A stretch of DNA of 41,977 nt from Cryobacterium zongtaii (lineage in GTDB: Bacteria > Actinomycetota > Actinomycetes > Actinomycetales > Microbacteriaceae): positions 1 to 41,977 of the forward strand of contig NZ_PPXD01000004.1 of the NCBI RefSeq assembly GCF_002909375.1. Reading direction: 5' to 3'. The position numbers were made by a program, and so were the translations under genes. Positions 26,308-34,600 of the stretch are shown here, piece by piece (positions within the stretch are counted from its first letter, which is position 1; the number at the start of each line of letters is the position of its first letter). The notes below the pieces were generated by a model, which saw only the letters and a program-made list of their open reading frames with translations, did no database searches and had not been told where the DNA came from.

Positions 26308-26347
26308 CCCGGCCGGCGTTTTGACGCCCGCCGATTAGCGGGCCGGG
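26308..26347. terminator. Three-way-junction fold downstream of the FUSC gene
   Basis: Contiguous pairing: outer stem CCCGGCC (26308-26314) with GGCCGGG (26341-26347); inner hairpin GGCGT-TTTG-ACGCC (26315-26328); second hairpin CGC-CGATTA-GCG (26329-26340). Every base is in a stem or loop. It lies 40 bp past the FUSC stop and before a -10-like TATTCT (26359-26364) of the next gene. It probably acts as a terminator without a T run. Confidence 0.5.
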
Positions 26348-26401
26348 CCCGACCGATCTATTCTCGAAAGCACCCGCACCCAGCACATTTCAGGAGCATC
26401 C

Positions 26402-27583
26402 GTGAGTAACGGTCGCCGCATCATCGGACTCGGCTCCCGACGCTTTCTCGTTCTCTTCGTCGCCTATGCCGGCGGCATGGCCGTCGTGGCCACCGCCTTG
26501 CTCGGCGGCCTGCATTGGAACCTGCGCCCGGTGGCGCCCGCACAGGCCGGCGGAACCGCGAGCGAGGTCGACACCACGGCGATCGTGGGCATCCGCACCT
26601 TCACCGCGCCCGGGGACGCCGTGATCGATGAGGACGTCGTCTACGCCACCCAGCCTGACGGCACCCAGCTCACCCTCGACGTCTGCTCGCCGCCGGAAGC
26701 GGATGCCGGGTCAACCGCTGACGTGGACGGCGGCACCGGGGACGCGGCGGCCGGCCAAACGGCCGCGCCCGATCCGTCCGCTGAGCCCGAGCCGACGGCG
26801 GCTCCCGCCGACGACGCATCCGCGGATCCGGCCACCGCTGGCGCGATGGAACCGGGCACGGACACCGAGACGCCCTCTCAAGCCACCCTCCGGCCGGCGG
26901 TGCTCTCCATCCACGGCGGCAGCTGGGCTCGCGGCGACAAAGGCAACAGCGACTGGCGCAATGTCTGCGAATGGCTCGCCTCCGAGGGGTTCGTGGCGTA
27001 CTCGGTGAACTACAGGCTGGTGCCGGCGGTGAGTTTTCCGGCTGCCATTGAAGACCTGGGCCGCGCCGTCGAGTGGATGCGCGCCAATGCCGAGCGCTAC
27101 GGCGTCGACCCCGACCGAATCGGTGCCTTCGGCGGCTCGGCGGGCGGCAACCTGGCCACGCTGCTCGGTGCCCGCGGCAGTGGATCGCTCACCGACGGCA
27201 GCCGGGTCGCGGCAGTTGCCGAGCTCTCCGGGCCCGTCGACCTGAGCTACGACGGCATCGTGGTGGCCGGCGGCTCCTCTGGGCTTGAGCAGATCGTGCT
27301 CGACTACCTGGACTGCGAATCGCTGCTGGACTGTCGGGCGGCCCGGGACGCGTCGGCCGTCAGGTCGCTGGATCGCACCGACCCGCCCGTCTTCGTCGGG
27401 GCGTCCACTGACGAGTTCATTCCGCTGAGCCAGTCCACCGGCTTCGCCGCGGAGCTCAACGCCCTCGGCATCGTCAACCAGCTCGTCACCGTGCCGGGCA
27501 GCCTGCACTCCATCGGCATCCTCGATGCGGCGATGCGCGGTGCGGTGTCGGCCTTTTTGCACGAGCACCTCGACACGGACTGA
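26402..27583 (+). CDS. Membrane-anchored or secreted alpha/beta hydrolase (esterase, BD-FAE/carboxylesterase type)
   Basis: 393 residues from GTG 26402 with AGGAG 5 nt upstream. One N-terminal helix (FLVLFVAYAGGMAVVATALLG) anchors or exports it. The hydrolase fold has the oxyanion motif SIHGGSWARGD, the nucleophile GAFGGSAGGNLATLLG, a probable Asp in GASTDEFIPLS and His in PGSLHSIGI, so it looks active. An acidic Pro/Ala/Asp-rich insertion of about 75 residues (about 98-165) separates the first strands from the HGG motif, which is unusual inside this fold. The substrate is unknown; it probably acts outside the membrane. Confidence 0.85.
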   Translation: MSNGRRIIGLGSRRFLVLFVAYAGGMAVVATALLGGLHWNLRPVAPAQAGGTASEVDTTAIVGIRTFTAPGDAVIDEDVVYATQPDGTQLTLDVCSPPEADAGSTADVDGGTGDAAAGQTAAPDPSAEPEPTAAPADDASADPATAGAMEPGTDTETPSQATLRPAVLSIHGGSWARGDKGNSDWRNVCEWLASEGFVAYSVNYRLVPAVSFPAAIEDLGRAVEWMRANAERYGVDPDRIGAFGGSAGGNLATLLGARGSGSLTDGSRVAAVAELSGPVDLSYDGIVVAGGSSGLEQIVLDYLDCESLLDCRAARDASAVRSLDRTDPPVFVGASTDEFIPLSQSTGFAAELNALGIVNQLVTVPGSLHSIGILDAAMRGAVSAFLHEHLDTD

Positions 27584-27607
27584 GCCCGGCGCACGGCTCG
27601 AAAAGAG

Positions 27608-27616
27608 TTATCCACA
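27608..27616 (+). promoter_or_regulatory. Perfect DnaA-box-like 9-mer upstream of the HNH gene
   Basis: TTATCCACA matches the DnaA box consensus TTATNCACA. It lies within GAGTT-ATCCAC-AACTC (27605-27620), a small palindrome, 50 bp before the HNH start. A -10-like GATACT is at 27652-27657, 8 nt before the ATG. Only one box is visible, so this is not an origin. Confidence 0.5.
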
Positions 27617-27665
27617 ACTCGAGGTTTTATCACACACGGGTTCGATGTCGGGATACTCTGCTTGC

Positions 27666-29327
27666 ATGTCCACCATCGAAGATGCATTCACCCCTGGTCC
27701 CGGCGCTCCGCCCGGCCCGGTGGCCGGTGCTGTGGTCGGTGCTGTGGCCGGTGCTGACGGGTCGGCGGATGCGCTGGCGGTGGCGGTCGAGGCCGTGTCG
27801 GGGTTGGGCTGCTGCAGCGCCGATTACGACGCCCTGTCGGATACGCAGGTTCTGACCGGTCAACGTGATCTGGCCCGGTTGCGCAACCTGGTCGAGACCC
27901 GGGCGGTGTGGCTGGCGAAGACTCTCGCGTACCGGTCGCGGCCGGAGCTGGGCCAGCAGGGTCTGGCCGCTCAGCAAGGCTTCCTGTCGCCCGACGCGTT
28001 GATTCAGAAGGTGACCGGGGCGACGAAGACCGATGCGCGCAAGCTGGTCGACGTGGGCCGGATGCTCGCGCGCACCGAAGCCGCCGAGGCCGAAGCCGCA
28101 GCAGCGGCCGAGGAGGAAGCCGCCCGCCGGCTCGTCGATGGGACCGACGAGGGCGGCGAGACCGAGGGCCCCGGCATGACCGGTGCCGGTGGCAGTGCCG
28201 GTGGCGAGCCGGTCCCGCTGCCCTGGTACACGCCCATCTCGCACACCATCGCCGACGGCACCCTGTCGGTGGCCGCGGCACACGCGATCCGCACCGGGCT
28301 GGGCGACGTCGACACCGTCGTCACCGGGCCAGCCCTCACCGACGCCGTGCACACCCTGCTCGGTCAAGCGCGCACGATGACCGTGGACCACCTCCTCAAA
28401 CGCTCCCGCCGGATGCGCGACAGCCTCGACGAGGCCGGCATCGCGGTCCGAGAACAGAAAGCCTGGGACGACCGCTACCTGCGAGTCTGGAAACTACCCA
28501 CCGGGCAGGTCTGCATCAACGGGTTGTTCCCGCCCGAGCAGGGCGAATTCATCGTCTCCACCTTCGACAGCCTCACCAGCCCCCGCCGCGGCGGAGTGCA
28601 CTTCGTCGACCCGGCCCGCGCCGAATGGGCCCAATCCGTGCGCGATGACCCCCGCAGCACCGACCAACTCACCGCTGACAACTTCCTCGACCTGCTCACA
28701 GCCGGCACCAAGGCCAGCCCCCACCGCATGCTCGGCGGCCGCAAACCCGCCGTCCGCATCCTCACAACCCTCAGCCCCACCCCCACACCGCCGCCCGGGA
28801 AACAGGTGCACCTGCAGGACCCGGCCGAGATCCTCGCCCCACTACCGGACGGCACCGGAAACGGCTACCTCGAAGGCAACCCCGCACCCGTGTCCCAGCA
28901 AACCATCGACCGACTCATCTGCGACTCCGGCACCATCGACATCACCTTCGACCCCACCGGCCAACCCCTCGACGTCGGCCGCGAAGAACGCCTCTTCACC
29001 CCCGCACAACGCATCGCCCTAGCCGCCCGAGACGGCGGCTGCCGATGGGGCGACTGCGACAAACCACCCACCCTCACCGAAGCCCACCACATCCAACACT
29101 GGGCCCGTGACCACGGCAGCACCGACCTCCGGCTCGGCATCCTGCTCTGCAACCCCCACCACCGACTACTACACACCCAAGGCTGGCAAATCCTCGAACA
29201 CCAGGACCAATACTGGCTACGACCACCGGCAACCATCGACCCCGGCCAAACACTCATCGAAATGCCCAGCAAGAACCCAGCCACGCAGGAGCAACATCGG
29301 AAACAGGAGCCGAACGACAGGACCTGA
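27666..29327 (+). CDS. DUF222 domain / HNH endonuclease-like protein
   Basis: 553 residues. DUF222 (about 40-400) is followed by an HNH nuclease domain near the C-terminus: RDGGCRWGDCDKPPTLTEAHHIQHWARDHGSTDLRLGILLCNPHHRLLH, split here by reading as CRWGDC, AHHIQHW and LLCNPHHRLLH, with the Cys pairs and His residues needed for zinc and catalysis. This family (including the mycobacterial 13E12 repeat proteins) is multicopy in many actinobacteria and suspected of mobility; the biological role is unknown. An Ala/Glu/Gly-rich linker occurs near residues 135-175. The ATG at 27666 has little Shine-Dalgarno but a -10-like hexamer 8 nt upstream; ATG 27645 is in frame too. Confidence 0.9.
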   Translation: MSTIEDAFTPGPGAPPGPVAGAVVGAVAGADGSADALAVAVEAVSGLGCCSADYDALSDTQVLTGQRDLARLRNLVETRAVWLAKTLAYRSRPELGQQGLAAQQGFLSPDALIQKVTGATKTDARKLVDVGRMLARTEAAEAEAAAAAEEEAARRLVDGTDEGGETEGPGMTGAGGSAGGEPVPLPWYTPISHTIADGTLSVAAAHAIRTGLGDVDTVVTGPALTDAVHTLLGQARTMTVDHLLKRSRRMRDSLDEAGIAVREQKAWDDRYLRVWKLPTGQVCINGLFPPEQGEFIVSTFDSLTSPRRGGVHFVDPARAEWAQSVRDDPRSTDQLTADNFLDLLTAGTKASPHRMLGGRKPAVRILTTLSPTPTPPPGKQVHLQDPAEILAPLPDGTGNGYLEGNPAPVSQQTIDRLICDSGTIDITFDPTGQPLDVGREERLFTPAQRIALAARDGGCRWGDCDKPPTLTEAHHIQHWARDHGSTDLRLGILLCNPHHRLLHTQGWQILEHQDQYWLRPPATIDPGQTLIEMPSKNPATQEQHRKQEPNDRT

Positions 29328-29346
29328 CCGGACGGCGGGTCACGAC

Positions 29347-29440
29347 ACCGCAAATACCAGTAGCGCCAGTTGAACCCGTAGGACCTCGCAGTGCGAGTAG
29401 GACCAGTAGGACCCGCAGTCCCAGTAGGGCCAGTGAGGCC
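29347..29440 (-). pseudogene. Degenerate collagen-like (Gly-X-Thr) repeat remnant
   Basis: Read on the minus strand from 29440, the codons give [15 protein letters not shown], lose periodicity, then after a +1 shift give G-P-T-G-S-T-G-A-T-G. That is nine Gly-X-Y triplets, mostly ending in Thr, as in bacterial collagen-like proteins, interrupted by a frameshift. No start, stop structure or flanking domain supports a working gene. It lies in the 268-bp gap between the HNH and M23 genes; the rest of that gap shows a small hairpin CTCCAG/CTGGAG near 29456-29473 and an extended -10-like TGCGATACT near 29531. Confidence 0.4.
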
Positions 29441-29595
29441 AGTTCTGTCATCCGACTCCAGCTCGATCTGGAGCGCTGGAACGGCCGATTCATCGGTACG
29501 GCCGGACGCGTAGCGGCCGCCAGGGCGCGGTGCGATACTGGCGCCACTGCCGGTTGACCGGCCAACTTTCTACCGCTCGGGATTGCGATTCGGAC

Positions 29596-31251
29596 ATGGC
29601 CCTGACGTCGCGTGGCTGCGCTGCACACCGAGTCCTGCGCGCACGCCGACTGCGAACGACCGCCATTGCGGGTCTGCTCGTGCTGGGTTCCACGGTCCTC
29701 ACGGCGGGCGCGCCGACAAGCATGGACGCCGCGTCAACCCTCGCCGCTGCCACGGGCACGACTACCGGCACGCGCCAGCCAAGCGACAATCCGACACCCA
29801 CACCCACACCCACACCCACACCCACACCCACACCCACGGACACCCCACCGCCCACCCCGACCCCGACTCCGCAACCGACGGAGTCACCGATCGACGAGCC
29901 TTCGGAGCCGGGCGTGTCCCCGGAGCCGTCCGGGCCGCCGCTCAGCCCCAGCCCGACCAGTCCGCCAACGCCGGGTGTCCCGACGAGCCCGGAGCCGACG
30001 CCCACCCCGGAGCCGACGGCGGAGCCTACGCCGACCCCGCAGCCAACCCCCCAACCCACGGATCCGCCCACCGACTCCACGCCCCCGACGTCTCCACTCA
30101 CGCCCCCCACGAGCCCAGAAAACATCCCCTCGACATCAACAAGGCCGTCGTCTCCGGCCCCACGCTCGCCCGGCCGCGCGACGAGGCCGCTGAGCACCGC
30201 GGTGGCGGCTCCCTCGCTCGATGCCGCCCGCGCAGCATCCGCTCTCGCGGCCGCGGAGGGCGCCCGCGCCAACGCCCAGTCGGCCTACGACGCCGCCAGA
30301 CTCGATCTCGCGGCGACGATGGCCGATAAGACCGCCGCCCTCACCAGGCTCGAGGAGGTTCGCGTGTTGGCCGACGCGGCCGCACTTCGCGCAGAGGTAT
30401 CGACGCGCACGATGGCCAACCTGGTGCGAACGATGGTGCAAGAGGGCTCCGGCACGGCAGCACTGGACGCCTTGCTCAGCGATCGGGGCTCGGCGGACCT
30501 GCTCTCCCGGCTGGGAACCGTCGACCGGATCTCGATGCTGGCGGGCAATATGAGCGAGATCCGAGCCCTTGTCGACAGGGACAGCCAACGTGCGGCCACC
30601 CTGCAGGCTGACCTCGCCACCGCGCAGACGGCGGCGCTGGCTTTTACCGTCACCGAGCAGCAGGACGCCCTCGCGACCGCGGAGGTGTCGCTGAGCCAGG
30701 CCACCGCGGCCTTCGCAACCGCCAGCACGAACGCCGAGGCGGCGCTGGCCGATTCAGTCCAGGCCTCCGCGGACCGCGCTACTCAGGCGGTCAGCCAGCT
30801 GGCCGGCACCCTCGGGGCCCGGCTGAGTGACCGGGGTTGGGCCACTCCTGCTGTGGGAAGCCTCACCGACGGATTCGGCCCCCGACCTGAGCTGCCGTTG
30901 CCCGGCGTTCTGCCGTTCCACTCGGGTGCCGACCTCGCCACCGCGTGCGGCTCCCCGGTGTACGCCGCCAGCGCCGGCGTCGTCGCCCAGACGGGCCGGT
31001 TCGGGACATACGGCAACTGGGTGCTGATCGACCACGGCGACGGGGTGACCACCGGTTATGCCCACATCGCAGACGACGCCACCCTCGTGGCTGCCGGCCA
31101 GAGCGTCACGGCCGGTCAGGTGATCGCCGGAGTGGGCACCACCGGCTCCTCCACCGGCTGCCACCTGCACCTCGAGGTGCGCGTCGACGGCGTGGCTCTC
31201 GACCCACTCCCCTTCTTCACCGACCGCGGGATCGGACTCGGGATCGGCTAG
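29596..31251 (+). CDS. Secreted M23 family metallopeptidase (LytM-like cell-wall hydrolase)
   Basis: About 551 residues from ATG 29596. A signal peptide ([19 protein letters not shown]) is followed by a Pro/Thr-rich region of about 140 residues (PTPTPT repeats) likely to span the wall. An Ala-rich coiled-coil region (about 210-400) follows, then the catalytic M23 domain. The zinc/catalytic motifs are intact: HSGADL (HxxxD) and GCHLHLEV (HxH). It is expected to cut peptidoglycan cross-bridges. The coiled coil plus M23 layout resembles EnvC/RipA-type division hydrolases and regulators. The stop is 1 nt from the convergent RND stop. An in-frame GTG at 29530 overlaps a promoter-like sequence and is less likely. 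Confidence 0.9.
   Translation: MALTSRGCAAHRVLRARRLRTTAIAGLLVLGSTVLTAGAPTSMDAASTLAAATGTTTGTRQPSDNPTPTPTPTPTPTPTPTDTPPPTPTPTPQPTESPIDEPSEPGVSPEPSGPPLSPSPTSPPTPGVPTSPEPTPTPEPTAEPTPTPQPTPQPTDPPTDSTPPTSPLTPPTSPENIPSTSTRPSSPAPRSPGRATRPLSTAVAAPSLDAARAASALAAAEGARANAQSAYDAARLDLAATMADKTAALTRLEEVRVLADAAALRAEVSTRTMANLVRTMVQEGSGTAALDALLSDRGSADLLSRLGTVDRISMLAGNMSEIRALVDRDSQRAATLQADLATAQTAALAFTVTEQQDALATAEVSLSQATAAFATASTNAEAALADSVQASADRATQAVSQLAGTLGARLSDRGWATPAVGSLTDGFGPRPELPLPGVLPFHSGADLATACGSPVYAASAGVVAQTGRFGTYGNWVLIDHGDGVTTGYAHIADDATLVAAGQSVTAGQVIAGVGTTGSSTGCHLHLEVRVDGVALDPLPFFTDRGIGLGIG
29794..29837 (+). repeat. Hexanucleotide microsatellite (ACACCC)n coding Pro-Thr
   Basis: About seven perfect ACACCC units in the stalk-coding part of the M23 gene. 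Because the unit is 6 bp, gain or loss by slippage would keep the frame and change stalk length by two residues at a time. The flanking Pro/Thr codons are more varied (ccg, acg, act), so the perfect run stands out. Confidence 0.9.
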
Positions 31252-31252
31252 A

Positions 31253-34200
31253 TCAGCGCAGTGAACGTCGCATCCGACGGTTCTCCCGGCCGCCCTCGAC
31301 CACCAGGTACAACACCGGCAGCACCACCAGGGTCAGCACCGTCGATGACACCAGGCCGCCGATGACGACGAGCGCCAGCGGCTGCGAGATGAAGCCGCCG
31401 TGTCCGGTGAGCCCGACGGCCATGGGCAACAGGGCGAAGATGGTGGCGAGCGCCGTCATCAGAATCGGCCGCAACCGGCGAGACGCGCCGTGCACCAGGG
31501 CGTCGTAGACGCTCTGCCCCCGGCGCCGGTACTGGTTGACCAGGTCGACGAGCACGATGGCGTTGGTCACGACGATGCCGATGAGCATCAGAACGCCGAT
31601 CAATGAGGCGACGCCGAGCGGGATGCCCGTGACCACCTGCAACGCGATCGCCCCTGTCGCCGCGAACGGCACCGATACCAGCAGGAGCAGCGGTTGCAAC
31701 AGCGACCGGAAGGTGGCGACCATGACGATGTAGACGATCAGGATGGCGACGAGCATCGCGATGCCCAGCTGCTGGAACGCGTCAGTCTGGTCGGCCGAGA
31801 CGCCGCCGAGACTCGCCGTGGCACCGGTGGGCAGCTCGGTGTCGGCCAGGGCTGTCGTGACCTGGGCGGTGGCGGTACCGAGGTCGTCGCTGTTGGGCGT
31901 GGCTGAGATCGTCGCGGTGCGCAGCCCCTTGGTGGTGGTGAGGGTGGACGGTCCGTCGACCTGCTGCACGGCGGCCAGGCTGTCGAGCGGGACCAGCCCC
32001 GCGGGAGTGGGGATCTGCAGGGCGGCGAGCTCCGCCGTGGTGGTCGGGGACGAGCCCGACTGCAGGTAGACCGACAGGGTGGCCTCGTCGATCACGATCG
32101 AGCCGATCGTGCTGGGCTGCATCGCCTGTGACACCAGCGTGCCGAGGGCCAGTTCGCTGAGCCCGGCGGCGGCCGCCGCACTGCGGTCGATGGTCACGGC
32201 CACGTACGGGCGGGAGGCGGCGAGGTTGCTGCTGGCCTGGGTGAGGGAGTCGAGCTCGCCGACGACCGCGAGAATATCGTCGGATGCGGTCTGCAGGTCG
32301 GCGCCGGACGCCGCCGTGATGTCGATTTCGATGTCCGACGAGCCGCCGAAGCCGCCCCCGGACGAGACCGTGATCTCGCCGGCGTCGTCGAGGGTGTCGA
32401 GTTGCTCGCGCACCTCGACCTGGACCGCGTCGGCATCCGCGGAATCGTCGGTGGTCACCGAGTAGGTGACGGTGCTGGAGGACGACCCTCCACCGGCGAA
32501 GGCCGCGAACGCACTGCCGCCACCGATGGAGACCTGCACGATGCTCACCCCGTCGACGGCGCGGACGGCGTCTTCGACCGCGGTGGAGGCGGCATCCTGG
32601 GCGGCGAGACTGGTGCCCACCGGAAGCTCCTGGCTGACCTGGAAAGTGGACTGGCCGGTCGAGCCGAGGAAGTTGACCTTCATGAAGGGCAGCATGGCGA
32701 CGGTGCCGACCAGGACCAGTGCGGCGAGCAAGAGAGTGGCCACGTAGTGCCTGAGGGTCCAGTGGATGACCGGCAGGTAACCCTGCTGCAGACGACTGGG
32801 CTGTTCGCGGGCATCGCGTTCGTCGAAGCCGTCGGCGTCTGGCGCGGCGTGCCGGTTGCGGGTGGTCGGCGTGGACGAGGTGGTCGGTGCGACGGCGGCC
32901 GGTGCCGTCCCGGCGCTGACCAGCGCGGCTGTGAGTGGCAGGGCTGTGACTGGCGGGGCTGCGACTGGCGGGGCGGTGATGGCGGCGGACGCGGCGATTG
33001 CCTGACCGTCCGGGGACGGCTCGGCGGCGGCGGGCTTCGGCGCGCGCAGGAACCAGTAGGCCAGCACCGGAACGATCGTGAGTGAGACCAACAGCGATGC
33101 GAGGAGGGCGATGGTGACCGTGAGCGCGAACGGTCGGAAGAGCTCGCCCGTGGAGCCGCCGACGAACGAGATCGGCAGGAACACCGTGACGGTGGTGATG
33201 GTGGAGGCGGTGATGGCGCCCGCCACCTCTCGGACCGCGCGCACGATGGTCTCGGCGCGGTCGGCGCCCCAGACCAGGTGCCGTTTGATGTTCTCGATGA
33301 CGACGATGGAGTCGTCGACGACTCGGCCGATCGCGATGGTGAGGGCGCCGAGCGTGAGGATGTTGAGCGAATAGCCCACCGACTGCAGGCCGATGAACGT
33401 GATGAGTACCGAGGTGGGGATGGAGATCGCGGTGACCAGGGTGGCGCGCACCGACAACAGGAAGACCAGGATCACCAGGACCGCGAAGATCAGGCCGAGG
33501 ATGCCCTCCTGGGTGAGCGCGTCGATGGACTCCTGGATGAACGGGGCCTGGTCGAAGACCACGGTGATGGTGGTGCCGGGAACGGCGTCTTCGAGCTGCG
33601 GCAGGATGGCGCGCACGGCGGTCGAGACGTCGACGGTGTTCGCGGCCGGCACCTTGGTCACCGAGATGGTGAGGGCTGGTTCGCCGTCGACCCTGGAGAT
33701 GCTGGTGACGGGGTTGTCGACCACCGCGACAGCGGCGACGTCGCCGATCGAGGCCGGTCCGGCCGCCGCGGGCGACAGGCCGGCTGCGGCGCTGGCGATC
33801 AGAGGCAGCGCGGCGATGTCCTCGGCGGAGCCGAGCTTGGTGCCGGCCTGCACCGACAGGGTGGTGTCGTTCTCGGTGAGGGAACCGGCCGGGATGAGCG
33901 ACCCGTTCTGCTGCAGAGCGTCCCGGATGGCGCTCGCGCTGAGGCCGCGCGCGGCCAGGGCCGCGGCATCCGGCGTGATGGTGACGCGCCGGCCGATGTC
34001 GCCGACGAGGGCGGCATCGCGCACCCCGTCGATGTCGCGGATGTCGCCGAGGACGCTGCGGGTGAGCTGGTCGGCGATGGTGTCGGCGTCGCCGCCGGAC
34101 ACGGCGAGCGACAGCACCGGGAAGTCGTCGATGCTGCCACTGATCACCTGGGGGTCGAGGTCGGCGGGCAGGGTGGTCTTGATGCGGTTGACGGCCTGGC

Positions 34201-34528
34201 TGATCTTGGATTCGGCCTTGACCAGGTCGGTGCCGTAGGTGAACGTGGCGTTGACCAGCGACGAGTTGGTGCTGCTGGTGGTGGAGGTGGATTCCAGGCC
34301 CTCGATGCCCTGGATGGCGGTCTCGATCGGCGTGGACACGTCATCGTTGACCACCTCGGGCGAGGCACCCGGGTAGCTCGTCGAGATCAGCAGCGTCGGC
34401 AGCTGCAGGGAGGGGATCAGCTCCTGCTTGAGGCTGGTCAGCGCGAGGGAGCCGAAAACGGCCGCGACGATGGTGATGAGCGCGATGAGCGCCCGGTTCT
34501 TCATGCTCAAGACCGAGAGAAAATACAC
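31253..34528 (-). CDS. RND superfamily efflux permease (AcrB/SwrC-like)
   Basis: About 1091 residues from GTG 34528. Two homologous halves are visible, each with a first helix followed by a large extracellular domain and five further helices. The first half has the LKQELIPSL start and the proton-relay motif IGRVVDDSIVVIENI, with the two Asp residues of transmembrane helix 4. The second half has IGIVVTNAIVLVDLVNQYRRRG. It exports lipophilic drugs or surfactants using the proton gradient. An Ala/Pro/Thr-rich insertion of about 110 residues lies in the cytoplasmic loop between helices 6 and 7. No membrane-fusion or outer-membrane partner is adjacent, as expected for a monoderm. A start at GTG 34558 is possible, but GATACT 6 nt before 34528 argues for a leaderless start there. 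Confidence 0.92.
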   Translation of the reverse strand: MYFLSVLSMKNRALIALITIVAAVFGSLALTSLKQELIPSLQLPTLLISTSYPGASPEVVNDDVSTPIETAIQGIEGLESTSTTSSTNSSLVNATFTYGTDLVKAESKISQAVNRIKTTLPADLDPQVISGSIDDFPVLSLAVSGGDADTIADQLTRSVLGDIRDIDGVRDAALVGDIGRRVTITPDAAALAARGLSASAIRDALQQNGSLIPAGSLTENDTTLSVQAGTKLGSAEDIAALPLIASAAAGLSPAAAGPASIGDVAAVAVVDNPVTSISRVDGEPALTISVTKVPAANTVDVSTAVRAILPQLEDAVPGTTITVVFDQAPFIQESIDALTQEGILGLIFAVLVILVFLLSVRATLVTAISIPTSVLITFIGLQSVGYSLNILTLGALTIAIGRVVDDSIVVIENIKRHLVWGADRAETIVRAVREVAGAITASTITTVTVFLPISFVGGSTGELFRPFALTVTIALLASLLVSLTIVPVLAYWFLRAPKPAAAEPSPDGQAIAASAAITAPPVAAPPVTALPLTAALVSAGTAPAAVAPTTSSTPTTRNRHAAPDADGFDERDAREQPSRLQQGYLPVIHWTLRHYVATLLLAALVLVGTVAMLPFMKVNFLGSTGQSTFQVSQELPVGTSLAAQDAASTAVEDAVRAVDGVSIVQVSIGGGSAFAAFAGGGSSSSTVTYSVTTDDSADADAVQVEVREQLDTLDDAGEITVSSGGGFGGSSDIEIDITAASGADLQTASDDILAVVGELDSLTQASSNLAASRPYVAVTIDRSAAAAAGLSELALGTLVSQAMQPSTIGSIVIDEATLSVYLQSGSSPTTTAELAALQIPTPAGLVPLDSLAAVQQVDGPSTLTTTKGLRTATISATPNSDDLGTATAQVTTALADTELPTGATASLGGVSADQTDAFQQLGIAMLVAILIVYIVMVATFRSLLQPLLLLVSVPFAATGAIALQVVTGIPLGVASLIGVLMLIGIVVTNAIVLVDLVNQYRRRGQSVYDALVHGASRRLRPILMTALATIFALLPMAVGLTGHGGFISQPLALVVIGGLVSSTVLTLVVLPVLYLVVEGGRENRRMRRSLR

Positions 34529-34534
34529 CCGATC

Positions 34535-34540
34535 AGTATC
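34535..34540 (-). promoter_or_regulatory. Extended -10 hexamer of the RND gene
   Basis: TGGGATACT on the minus strand fits an extended -10 (TGnGATACT). It ends 6 nt before GTG 34528, the distance at which transcription would begin on or next to the start codon. Confidence 0.45.
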
Positions 34541-34600
34541 CCATTGCACAGTAGCCACCTGCGGGGCCGGCGGCCGTGAGATGTGACGGTCTGGTTACGG

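Noticed and set aside
27608..27616. Replication origin
   Set aside because: Only one DnaA-box match, no AT-rich unwinding region and no dnaA/dnaN neighbours.
29254..29628. 124-codon minus-strand frame containing GPTGSTGATG
   Set aside because: It overlaps the HNH gene end and the M23 start, its other parts have no collagen pattern, and the triplet run changes frame; treated as a relic.
26402..31251. Mobile island around the HNH gene
   Set aside because: No integrase, transposase, flanking direct repeats or clear change in base composition; a single DUF222/HNH gene is ordinary in this family.
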